Below, piece after piece: positions 16,560 through 23,707 of a stretch of DNA of 64,000 nucleotides. A model generated the notes under the pieces. It was not told the DNA's origin. It did no database searches and was given only the letters and a program-made list of their open reading frames with translations. Within the stretch, counting starts at the first letter, position 1, and every line of letters begins with the position of its first letter. Source of the stretch: Geobacteraceae bacterium (lineage in GTDB: Bacteria; Desulfobacterota; Desulfuromonadia; Geobacterales; Pseudopelobacteraceae); contig JADKKR010000008.1 of assembly GCA_016720395.1 (NCBI GenBank), forward strand, positions 62,001 to 126,000, in the 5' to 3' direction. The position numbers and the translations under genes were made by a program.

Positions 16560-17027
16560 CTATGAACCGGCTGGGCTTAACAACCCTTCCTTCTTCAGGA
16601 TTCTGAATATCTCTGCCTCCTTCTTTTCCATTCTGGCGGCCTCGGTCTCGCCGCTGCGTTCATGGTCATAGCCGCACAGGTGAAGAATACCGTGCATAAG
16701 CAGGAAACAGAGCCGTTCGAACGGCTGCATGCCCCCCAGTTCTGCTTCACGGGCTGACGTCTCGGCCGAGATGATGACATCACCGAGCATATCGGGCGCC
16801 AGGCCGCAATCACCTTCCTGCTGTGAGAACGAGATCACATTTGTGGGGCGATCCTTGGCCAGGTACTCGCGGTTGACACGGCGAATGGAACGGTCTCCGA
16901 CAATGGTGATGGACAGTTCCGTTTCATCAGGACATCCCAAGGCGCTTAAGATCCTCTCCGCCACCTTTTTTAGCCGGCGGGACATGACGGGGTGCTTTCG
17001 CTGGCGGTTGTTCAGCAGTATCAGCAT
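16560..17027 (-). CDS. ybeY: Endoribonuclease YbeY
   Basis: About 155 residues, ending with the metal-binding motif HGILHLCGYDH near residue 115-125 followed by RME. Acts in 16S rRNA maturation and ribosome quality control. The start at 17027 (MLILLNNRQRKHPV) matches the family's first strand and has GGAG 9 nt upstream. It overlaps the end of pgpH by 101 nt in another frame, unusually long. The stop overlaps the probable N-terminal coding part of the dgkA fusion, so pgpH, ybeY and dgkA are tightly nested. Confidence 0.92.
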   Translation of the reverse strand: MLILLNNRQRKHPVMSRRLKKVAERILSALGCPDETELSITIVGDRSIRRVNREYLAKDRPTNVISFSQQEGDCGLAPDMLGDVIISAETSAREAELGGMQPFERLCFLLMHGILHLCGYDHERSGETEAARMEKKEAEIFRILKKEGLLSPAGS

Positions 17028-19380
17028 GCGGGGAGTCTCCATCCTCTGTACGGGGTTGAGCGTTGACGGCGGGTTTTGCATCAGCTTTCCTGGTTCCGCT
17101 GCCGCTCTTGTGAACCGGTTCGGGATAGTCGATGCGATGATGAAAGATGCCGTTGAGAATCCGGTTGAAACTTCTGGCTATCTCATGGAGATTCTTGAGC
17201 GTCAGTTCACACTCATCCAGCTGGCCGTCGGTAAAGATCCGGTTGATGATGTTCTGCACCATACCCTGAATGCGATCGGGGGTCGGGTTGACCAGCGTGC
17301 GTGAGGCCGCTTCGACACAATCGGCCAGCATGACAATCCCCGCCTCGCGGGTCTGGGGCTTCGGCCCCGGATAGCGGAAATCCTTTTCCTCCACGGTTTG
17401 GCCGCTTCCCTCAGCCTGTGTCTTGGCACGCTCGTAGAAAAACTTGATCAGGCCGGTACCGTGGTGCTGGCGGATGATGTCGATGATCGACTGGCCGAGG
17501 TGATTTTCACGGGCCAGTTCGGCCCCCTCCTTGATATGGGAGATCAGGATCAGCGCACTCATACTGGGGGTCAGCTTGTCGTGACGGTTTTCATCACCAC
17601 CCTGATTCTCGATGAAATAGAGCGGCTTTGAGGCCTTGCCGATGTCGTGGTAGTAGGCTGCTACCCGTGCCAGAAGGGGGTTTGCATTTATGGATTCTGC
17701 CGCTGCCTCCACCAGATTGCCGACAACAACGCTGTGGTGATAGGTGCCGGGCGCCTTGATCATCAGGTCACGCAGCAAAGGCGAGTTGAGGTTGGCAAGT
17801 TCCAGCATCTTGATATCGGTTGTGTAGTTGAAGAGGGTCTCGATAACCGGTATGAAGCCTGAAACGAATCCGGCGCTCAGCACGCCGCCCACCAGGGCAA
17901 AAAAAGCGACATATACCGTCTGCATGGTGAACAGGGTATTGCTGAAGGTCTGGAAGGACAGGGCCAGGGCCAGATTGACGACGGAGATCTTCAGGCCGGC
18001 CGTGTAAATGGTGCTGCGGTCCGAGCACTGTCGCATGCCGTGGGCACCGATAATGCTGCCCAGCATGGCATAGATCACCACGAACATGCTGTTGTTGAAC
18101 ATGATTCCCAGCAGCGGGGCAAGAGCTGCGCAATAGACCAGCGCCACTTCGGAGTTTATGAATACGCGAACGATCATAGCCCCGGCGGCAAAGGGGAAAA
18201 GATAAAAGTAATTACTGACATCAACAGCGGGGAAGACCGGTCCGATATTATGGCTGATCAGCAGCGCGGTCTTGAATACAAAGAAGCTGCCGGTTATCAG
18301 CAGGGAAATAATCAGCACATCCTTGTTGCTGGGGTTGAATTTACGGATGTTCTTGCAGGCGAAGCGATAGGGGAAATAAAACAGCACCAGTATCAGGGCA
18401 AAGGTCCCCAGCCCGGTGAACAGGCGACTGTCGTTACGCTGCTCCTGGAAGATCGCGCGGAGCTTCTGGGCCTGTTCTGCGCTGATCCGCTCGCCGATCC
18501 GGACGATCATCTCCCCCTTCTGCACCTTGAAAAGCACCGGTCGGACCGTCTCCATGGAAGCCTTGGCGCGGGCTTCCGTACTTTCCTTGTTGAAGAAGAA
18601 ATTAGGCAACAGGATTCGGGCAATCAGAGACGAAATCCGGTTCGCGTCTCCCGGTTCTCCCAGGCTGCTGAACGTCCAGTCGGCAACGATCCTGCGGGCC
18701 TCGGCGATTTCAGCAAAGCTGGTGGCCGCATCACCGGCACCGATGAAGTGCCCGTCATCACTGAGTATCTCGACACCCCTGCGCGCATCGTTCTGGAATA
18801 CCTTGCCATCCAGGACGATCTTTCTTTTGTACAGATCATCCAGCAGTATTTTGGCCTCGGCCAGGAAAGCCTTGTCGGATCTGATACGTGTGAGGGCCTT
18901 GATTTCAGTGTCGTTCAGTTCAGTATCAAGCAGCGGTGTCAGAATCTTTCGCCACTCTTCGGCTGTTATGCGTTTTGTGGAAGGCTGCCTCTGGTGGATT
19001 GCTGCCAGGGCCTGTTCCAGTTTCCCCGCCAGATACGTGGGAATCCGGTCGCTCAGATTATATATGATCGGGGCATTTGTGCCGGCTTCTTTGCGACGCA
19101 GTTCAGTCAGGGCGTGATCTTCTACGAGGTATTCCCGTTGGGCGCGGATATCCGAGGTGGCGATATCCCCGGCTTTATAGGAAAATGACGAAAAGTGCTG
19201 GCTGGGCAGAATAAGGAAGGTCAGGATGAGAGCGGTTACGACGAGGAGAATAAACCTGTTGCGACGGGCGGTTTGGGGATTGGAAAACCTCCGTACAATT
19301 GATTCGAGGAGATTGGCGCCCAGCTTGCTCAAGTAGGTGAGGGTGTTCTGATCCTGTTTGGTACCAAGTTGTTCCGGCAT
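16927..19380 (-). CDS. pgpH: Membrane HD-domain phosphohydrolase PgpH (7TM-HD, c-di-AMP phosphodiesterase type)
   Basis: 817 residues: one N-terminal membrane helix (about 42-60), a large extracytoplasmic 7TMR-HDED region (about 65-300), a bundle of 7 helices (about 315-520) and a cytoplasmic HD domain (about 535-720) with TYHHSVVVGNLVE, YYHDIGKASKP and DIIRQHHGTGLIKFFY. The architecture is that of PgpH, which hydrolyses c-di-AMP. The final 70 residues are Pro/Ala/Lys-rich and disordered-looking; the last 33 codons share DNA with ybeY. First gene of the pgpH-ybeY-dgkA unit with a good promoter upstream. No diadenylate cyclase is in the window. Confidence 0.92.
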   Translation of the reverse strand: MPEQLGTKQDQNTLTYLSKLGANLLESIVRRFSNPQTARRNRFILLVVTALILTFLILPSQHFSSFSYKAGDIATSDIRAQREYLVEDHALTELRRKEAGTNAPIIYNLSDRIPTYLAGKLEQALAAIHQRQPSTKRITAEEWRKILTPLLDTELNDTEIKALTRIRSDKAFLAEAKILLDDLYKRKIVLDGKVFQNDARRGVEILSDDGHFIGAGDAATSFAEIAEARRIVADWTFSSLGEPGDANRISSLIARILLPNFFFNKESTEARAKASMETVRPVLFKVQKGEMIVRIGERISAEQAQKLRAIFQEQRNDSRLFTGLGTFALILVLFYFPYRFACKNIRKFNPSNKDVLIISLLITGSFFVFKTALLISHNIGPVFPAVDVSNYFYLFPFAAGAMIVRVFINSEVALVYCAALAPLLGIMFNNSMFVVIYAMLGSIIGAHGMRQCSDRSTIYTAGLKISVVNLALALSFQTFSNTLFTMQTVYVAFFALVGGVLSAGFVSGFIPVIETLFNYTTDIKMLELANLNSPLLRDLMIKAPGTYHHSVVVGNLVEAAAESINANPLLARVAAYYHDIGKASKPLYFIENQGGDENRHDKLTPSMSALILISHIKEGAELARENHLGQSIIDIIRQHHGTGLIKFFYERAKTQAEGSGQTVEEKDFRYPGPKPQTREAGIVMLADCVEAASRTLVNPTPDRIQGMVQNIINRIFTDGQLDECELTLKNLHEIARSFNRILNGIFHHRIDYPEPVHKSGSGTRKADAKPAVNAQPRTEDGDSPHADTAEQPPAKAPRHVPPAKKGGGEDLKRLGMS

Positions 19381-19453
19381 ATCGTAGCACAGGTGGCGAA
19401 ACTGGTTCGGTTCAGTTACGCGGGCGACGCGTAAGTGGTTGAAATAAGTTTTA

Positions 19454-19483
19454 AAGATAGACCTAAATAGGTGGAGGTGTCAA
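19454..19483 (-). promoter_or_regulatory. Promoter of pgpH with internal inverted repeat
   Basis: On the minus strand, TTGACA (19483-19478), an 18-nt spacer and TATCTT (19459-19454). The spacer contains ACCTA-TT-TAGGT, a small inverted repeat that could be an operator. It is about 75 nt upstream of the pgpH ATG. Confidence 0.6.
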
Positions 19484-19519
19484 TAAGTCTGTTGACAGGC
19501 CTGGTGACGGCGGTCGACG

Positions 19520-19801
19520 TCACACCTCGGAAATATCGCTGCCGGTGATCTCAACGTCAGGCCAGTTTTCGTAGACCCAGTCTTCGAGTCGAACCAGCAC
19601 CGTGCGTGAGATGGACTTATCAGGGCTTACCGTAACAAACCCGAGTACCGCAACGGTCGGGTTATCCTGACGCCCCACCTCGGCGCAACTGATATTGAAA
19701 CGGTTTCTGGCACGTCCCAGGATGCTCTTGACAATACCCCGTTTTTCCTTGAGGGAGTGCGCCGACAGAGAGAGGTGCAGTTCGAGGCAGTGGATAAACA
19801 T
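19520..19801 (-). CDS. DUF503 / YlxP-like small protein
   Basis: 93 residues. The MFIHCLELHLSLSAHSLKEKR start, with HSLKEKRGIVKSI, is characteristic of the DUF503 (YlxP) family, which in many bacteria lies between infB and rbfA and has been linked to ribosome assembly. Here it follows asnS by 3 nt and is probably cotranscribed with it. It ends with DVEITGSDISEV, a family-like tail. Confidence 0.85.
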   Translation of the reverse strand: MFIHCLELHLSLSAHSLKEKRGIVKSILGRARNRFNISCAEVGRQDNPTVAVLGFVTVSPDKSISRTVLVRLEDWVYENWPDVEITGSDISEV

Positions 19802-19804
19802 GGC

Positions 19805-21184
19805 CTAAAACTCTGCATGCCGTGGTGTACGCGGAAACGGGATTACATCGCGGATGTTCTCCATGCCGGACAGGTACATCACGAGACGTTCGAAACCCAG
19901 GCCGAACCCGGCGTGGGGGCAACTGCCCCAGCGACGGCTGTCCAGGTACCACCAGAGCGGTTCCTGATCAATCCCCATCTCTGCCATGCGTCGCTCAAGC
20001 AAGTCGAGACGCTCCTCGCGCTGGCTTCCGCCGATGATCTCGCCTACCTTGGGCACCAACAGGTCCATGGCGGCCACGGTGCGCCCATCGGCGTTCTGAC
20101 GCATGTAAAAGGCCTTGATGTCCTTAGGGTAGTTGAGGATAAAAACCGGCCCGCCGACGACCTGTTCGCTCAGATGCCGTTCGTGCTCGGTCTGGAGGTC
20201 AAGACCCCACTCCACGGGATAGGCGAACGGCACAGCGGATCTCTGGAGCCGTTCGATGGCCTCGGAATAATCCATCCGGGCAAAGCCGGACCCGGCAACC
20301 TTGGATATTCTCTCCCGTAATCCTGTCTCTACGTGTTTGTCGAAGAAGGCCATCTCCTCGGAGCATTCTTCCAGTGCAAACCGGCAGAGATATCTGATGA
20401 ATTCTTCAGCCAGTCCGGCATCGTCGGCCAGGTCGGCAAAGGCCATCTCAGGCTCGATCATCCAGAACTCGGAGGCGTGCCGGGCGGTGTTGGAGTTCTC
20501 GGCACGGAACGTCGGTCCGAAGGTATAGATATCGCTGAACGCCATGGCGAACATTTCACCTTCCAACTGGCCGCTGACCGTCAGGCCGGTCCGCTGTCCA
20601 AAAAAATCCTGGCTGAAATCCGGCCGGCCCTGTATCAGGGGCGTTGTCGAGGCATCCAGTGTCGTGACGCGGAACAGCTCCCCGGCGCCTTCACAGTCAC
20701 TGGCTGTAATGATCGGCGTGTGGACGTAGAGAAAGTTCTTCTCCGCAAAAAAACGATGGATGGCCTGGGCCAGTTTTGAACGCAGCCGGAAGACCGCTCC
20801 GAATGTGTTGGTGCGCGGCCTCAGGTGGGCAATGCTGCGCAGGTACTCGAAACTATGACGTTTTTTCTGCAGGGGGAATGTTTCATCGGCCTGCCCGATC
20901 ACCTGTATCGTTTTTGCGATGAGTTCCCACTGCTGACCGGCTGCCGGTGATTCGAGGAGACAGCCCTCGACCATGACGGCGCTTCCGGTAGCAATTCGGC
21001 AGACCGCCGGGAAGTTCTCCAGGTCCCGCCCGGCTACAACCTGTATGCCTGCCTGATTGCTGCCATCATTCAGGACGAGAAAAGCCACATCTTTCGAGGC
21101 CCGTAATGAACGCACCCAGCCGCTGACAGCACAGTCCTGATGAGGAGTACCTCCGGCAAGCAGTTCGCGGATCCGCATTTTCAT
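19805..21184 (-). CDS. asnS: Asparaginyl-tRNA synthetase
   Basis: 459 residues, class IIb synthetase. N-terminal OB-fold anticodon domain (about 1-110, with VSGWVRSLR), then the catalytic domain with motif 2 around FRAENSNTARHASEFWMIEPE and motif 3 GFGLGFERLVMYL near the C-terminus. SNTARHASEFWMIEPE is AsnRS-like rather than AspRS-like. AsnRS presence means tRNA-Asn is charged directly. Begins at the ATG at 21184 (GGGAG upstream), with a clear promoter about 30 nt before it; ylxP follows. Confidence 0.94.
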   Translation of the reverse strand: MKMRIRELLAGGTPHQDCAVSGWVRSLRASKDVAFLVLNDGSNQAGIQVVAGRDLENFPAVCRIATGSAVMVEGCLLESPAAGQQWELIAKTIQVIGQADETFPLQKKRHSFEYLRSIAHLRPRTNTFGAVFRLRSKLAQAIHRFFAEKNFLYVHTPIITASDCEGAGELFRVTTLDASTTPLIQGRPDFSQDFFGQRTGLTVSGQLEGEMFAMAFSDIYTFGPTFRAENSNTARHASEFWMIEPEMAFADLADDAGLAEEFIRYLCRFALEECSEEMAFFDKHVETGLRERISKVAGSGFARMDYSEAIERLQRSAVPFAYPVEWGLDLQTEHERHLSEQVVGGPVFILNYPKDIKAFYMRQNADGRTVAAMDLLVPKVGEIIGGSQREERLDLLERRMAEMGIDQEPLWWYLDSRRWGSCPHAGFGLGFERLVMYLSGMENIRDVIPFPRTPRHAEF

Positions 21185-21216
21185 GCACGATATCTCCCGT
21201 TTTTAGATTGGGCCTG

Positions 21217-21245
21217 ATGATACGTTGTGACGAGAGAGAGTTCAA
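21217..21245 (-). promoter_or_regulatory. Promoter of asnS-ylxP
   Basis: Minus strand TTGAAC (21245-21240), a 17-nt spacer, TATCAT (21222-21217). Confidence 0.6.
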
Positions 21246-21257
21246 GAGCCTTGTTGT

Positions 21258-21286
21258 TTGACCTGGCAACGCGCGTATGTTAGCAT
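21258..21286 (+). promoter_or_regulatory. Promoter of the exported glutaredoxin-like gene
   Basis: TTGACC at 21258-21263, a 17-nt spacer and TAGCAT at 21281-21286, about 35 nt before the start codon. Back to back with the asnS promoter. Confidence 0.55.
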
Positions 21287-21320
21287 TTGGACAGAGAGGT
21301 GATTAAAGTATAAGGGAGAC

Positions 21321-21707
21321 ATGAAGATGACATCGAAAATTCTGGTCTTAATGGTTGTTGCGTGCGCGTTGTCTGTGCCCTGTCTGGCAGCCGGGCCGGC
21401 CCATCAGAGCACCCTTAATCCGTCCAGGGCCCAGGCTGCAAAAAACTACCCTCAGATCGTTCTGTTCTCGGTTGCCTGGTGTCCCCATTGCAAGGAGACA
21501 AAGGAATATTTTACCAGAAACAATATTCCGTTTATCAACCGGGATGTGGAAATGGATACAAAGGCGATGGATGAGTTGACGGGAAAATACAACAGCACCG
21601 GTGTTCCGGTGATTGTGATCGGAACCGGCAAGAACGAGGTGGTGGTCAAGGGGTTCACGCCGGAACTGTTCCAGGAGTCGCTGAAAAAGGCTCAGGCGAA
21701 GAAATAG
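21321..21707 (+). CDS. Exported glutaredoxin-like thiol-disulfide protein
   Basis: 128 residues with a signal peptide (hydrophobic ILVLMVVACALSV, cleavage near CLAAG, about residue 24) and a glutaredoxin fold: WCPHCKETKEYF active site (CPHC) near residue 53, cis-Pro in GVPVIVIG near 95. Probably periplasmic, or lipid-modified at the Cys near position 22 (weak lipobox). CPHC is unusual compared with CPYC glutaredoxins and resembles DsbA-type pairs. The second ATG (21327) has better spacing to GGGAG than the first, so residues 1-2 may not be present. Monocistronic with its own promoter and terminator. Confidence 0.85.
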   Translation: MKMTSKILVLMVVACALSVPCLAAGPAHQSTLNPSRAQAAKNYPQIVLFSVAWCPHCKETKEYFTRNNIPFINRDVEMDTKAMDELTGKYNSTGVPVIVIGTGKNEVVVKGFTPELFQESLKKAQAKK

Positions 21708-21732
21708 CAGTCAGTCCGGAGGCGTAATTCCA

Positions 21733-21775
21733 GGGTCGCCAGAGAACTATGGTTTTCGTGGCGACCCTTTTTTAT
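21733..21775 (+). terminator. Terminator after the glutaredoxin-like gene
   Basis: GGGTCGCCA, loop, TGGCGACCC then TTTTTTAT. The hairpin overlaps the last bases of the convergent rluB (stop at 21747). Confidence 0.85.
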
Positions 21776-22625
21776 GTGAGGAAGGCGGCCGTTTTCCGGC
21801 TGAGGCGGGATGTGAAGATGATTGTAAGCCGGCCGCACGCTGCGGTGCCCGAGCCGGCCTGGCTGTGTTGGTTGCAGCAGGAGACCTGTGCCCGGCAGTA
21901 CTGATTTTCTGGCGAGGATCGCGAAGCCCCCCCACCTCGGCGTCAGTCAGATAGCGAAATTCACCGGGCTTCAAAGCACCCATGGTCAGCATTCCGTAGC
22001 GCACCCTTTTCAAGCGGACCACCGAAAGGCTGACCGCTTCACACATGCGACGAACCTGTCGATTGCGGCCCTCATGGATGGTGATGGAGAACCAGTCGTT
22101 CTGTTCTCCCTCCTTGATCATGGCCACCCTGGCCGGCGCGGTTTTTCTGCCCTCGAGATCCACTCCGCCGGCAAGCTGATCAAGCTGGCTTTTGTGGACC
22201 TTGCCTCGAACCCTGACGTGATATTCCTTCTCAACCTCGTTTCGCGGATGCATCAGCTGGTTGGCCCACTCACCGTCACTGGTCAGCAGAAGCAGCCCCT
22301 CGGTATTGTAATCCAGGCGGCCGACAGGGTAGACCCGCTCGCCGACCTCTTTCAGAAGATCCGTGACCAGTGGGCGCCCTTCAGGGTCGTCAAGCGTGGT
22401 CAGATAGCCGGCCGGTTTGTAGAGCAGGATGTAGAGTTTCTTTGAAGCGATTGACAGCGGCCGGCCGTCAACGGCGACGGTGTCGTTTACCGGATCGGCC
22501 TTGCTGCCGAGTTCGGTCACGACAGTGCCGTTAACGGTTACCCGTCCGGCGAGGATCAGTTCTTCTGACGCGCGTCGCGAGGTGATGCCGGCTGCGGATA
22601 TTATCTTCTGGAGTCGTTCGAGCAT
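21747..22625 (-). CDS. rluB: 23S rRNA pseudouridine synthase RluB family
   Basis: 292 residues. N-terminal S4 RNA-binding domain (ERLQKIISAAGITSRR, about 3-60) and RsuA/RluB catalytic domain with the Asp in GRLDYNTEGLLLLT near residue 105, then IHEGRNRQVRRM. The C-terminal 55 residues are a basic, low-complexity Pro/Ala/Ser/Lys tail, likely RNA-contacting. RluB modifies the peptidyl-transferase region of 23S rRNA; RsuA or RluE/F cannot be excluded by motif alone. Single gene downstream of a terminator that separates it from accA. Confidence 0.88.
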   Translation of the reverse strand: MLERLQKIISAAGITSRRASEELILAGRVTVNGTVVTELGSKADPVNDTVAVDGRPLSIASKKLYILLYKPAGYLTTLDDPEGRPLVTDLLKEVGERVYPVGRLDYNTEGLLLLTSDGEWANQLMHPRNEVEKEYHVRVRGKVHKSQLDQLAGGVDLEGRKTAPARVAMIKEGEQNDWFSITIHEGRNRQVRRMCEAVSLSVVRLKRVRYGMLTMGALKPGEFRYLTDAEVGGLRDPRQKISTAGHRSPAATNTARPARAPQRAAGLQSSSHPASAGKRPPSSHKKGSPRKP

Positions 22626-22648
22626 GGTGGCTTCCTTTGCGGGCTAAC

Positions 22649-22680
22649 GAAAATGGGGGCCGTGGCGGCCCCCATTTTTA
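22649..22680 (-). terminator. Terminator between accA and rluB
   Basis: ATGGGGGCC-GTGGC-GGCCCCCAT, a strong 9-bp stem flanked by TTTTTA on one side and AAAA on the other, so it works on both strands; for accA the downstream tail is TTTTCG. Confidence 0.75.
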
Positions 22681-22699
22681 CTGGTAACGCAGCGACATG

Positions 22700-23656
22700 T
22701 TATTCCACGCAGCGTGTCATTGCTCTGAACTTATTGTAACGGCCTTCAACCAGTTCTTCGGCCGAAAGCTTGTTCAACTCTGCGAGATTACGTGCGATAG
22801 CCTCTTTCATGCCTGTCGCAGTGGCAGCATGATCACGGTGTGCTCCGCCTACCGGTTCCTTGATGATTTCATCAATGACACCGAGTTTGATGATGTCCTT
22901 TGCAGTCGGTTTGAGAGCTTCAGCGGCCTGTTCACCTTTGGTGCCGTCGGACCAGAGGATGGCGGCGCATCCTTCGGGAGAGATAACGGCGTACACCGAG
23001 TGCTCGAGCATCAGAATCCTGTCGCCGACTGCGATCGCCAGGGCTCCACCGGAGCCGCCTTCACCGGTGATGCAGACGATGATCGGCGTTTTCAGGCTGG
23101 CCATCTCGCGCAGGTTGCGGGCAATGGCTTCGGCCTGGCCGCGCTCTTCGGCGCCGATACCCGGATAGGCACCGGGTGTGTCGACAAAGGTGATCACCGG
23201 CAGCTTGAATTGTTCGGCCATCTGCATCAGACGCAGGGCTTTGCGGTAACCTTCCGGGTTTGGCATGCCGAAATTGCGGAAGACCTTTTCCTTTGTATCG
23301 CGGCCTTTCTGATGCCCGATAACCATGACCGGCTGACCGTCAAAGCGGGCCAGTCCGCCGACTATGGCATGGTCGTCGCCGTAGTTGCGGTCGCCGTGAA
23401 GCTCGATAAACTCGGTGAAGATCAGGTTGATGTAATCCAGGGTAAAGGGGCGGTTGATGTGGCGTGCCACCTGCGCGGTCTGCCAGCGGGAAAGGTTGGA
23501 GAAGATATCTTCACGCACCTGCTCCACGTGGCTTTCCAGCTTTGCCACGTCGGCGCCGATATCCAGGCCGTCCAATGCCAGTAAGTTCAGTTCGTCGATC
23601 TTCTTTTCCAGCTCTACGATAGGTTTCTCAAACTCCAGATAAAACTGGCTTGCCAT
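22700..23656 (-). CDS. accA: Acetyl-CoA carboxylase carboxyltransferase subunit alpha
   Basis: 318 residues, the normal length. N-terminal coiled region (LEFEKPIVELEKKIDEL), then carboxyltransferase segments GDRNYGDDHAIVGGLARF, VITFVDTPGAYPG and ITGEGGSGGALAI. Together with AccD it transfers the carboxyl group from carboxybiotin to acetyl-CoA. It follows dnaE with a 51-nt gap and GGAGAAGAT before the ATG, so dnaE-accA form an operon as in many proteobacteria. Confidence 0.95.
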   Translation of the reverse strand: MASQFYLEFEKPIVELEKKIDELNLLALDGLDIGADVAKLESHVEQVREDIFSNLSRWQTAQVARHINRPFTLDYINLIFTEFIELHGDRNYGDDHAIVGGLARFDGQPVMVIGHQKGRDTKEKVFRNFGMPNPEGYRKALRLMQMAEQFKLPVITFVDTPGAYPGIGAEERGQAEAIARNLREMASLKTPIIVCITGEGGSGGALAIAVGDRILMLEHSVYAVISPEGCAAILWSDGTKGEQAAEALKPTAKDIIKLGVIDEIIKEPVGGAHRDHAATATGMKEAIARNLAELNKLSAEELVEGRYNKFRAMTRCVE

Positions 23657-23707
23657 ATCTTCTCCAATCTTTCATAACGTCAAAATCGTTGGAATCAGGT
23701 CCGGTAC

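Noticed and set aside
18040..19188. 382-codon plus-strand frame opposite pgpH
   Set aside because: Composition artefact opposite a clearly conserved membrane protein gene.
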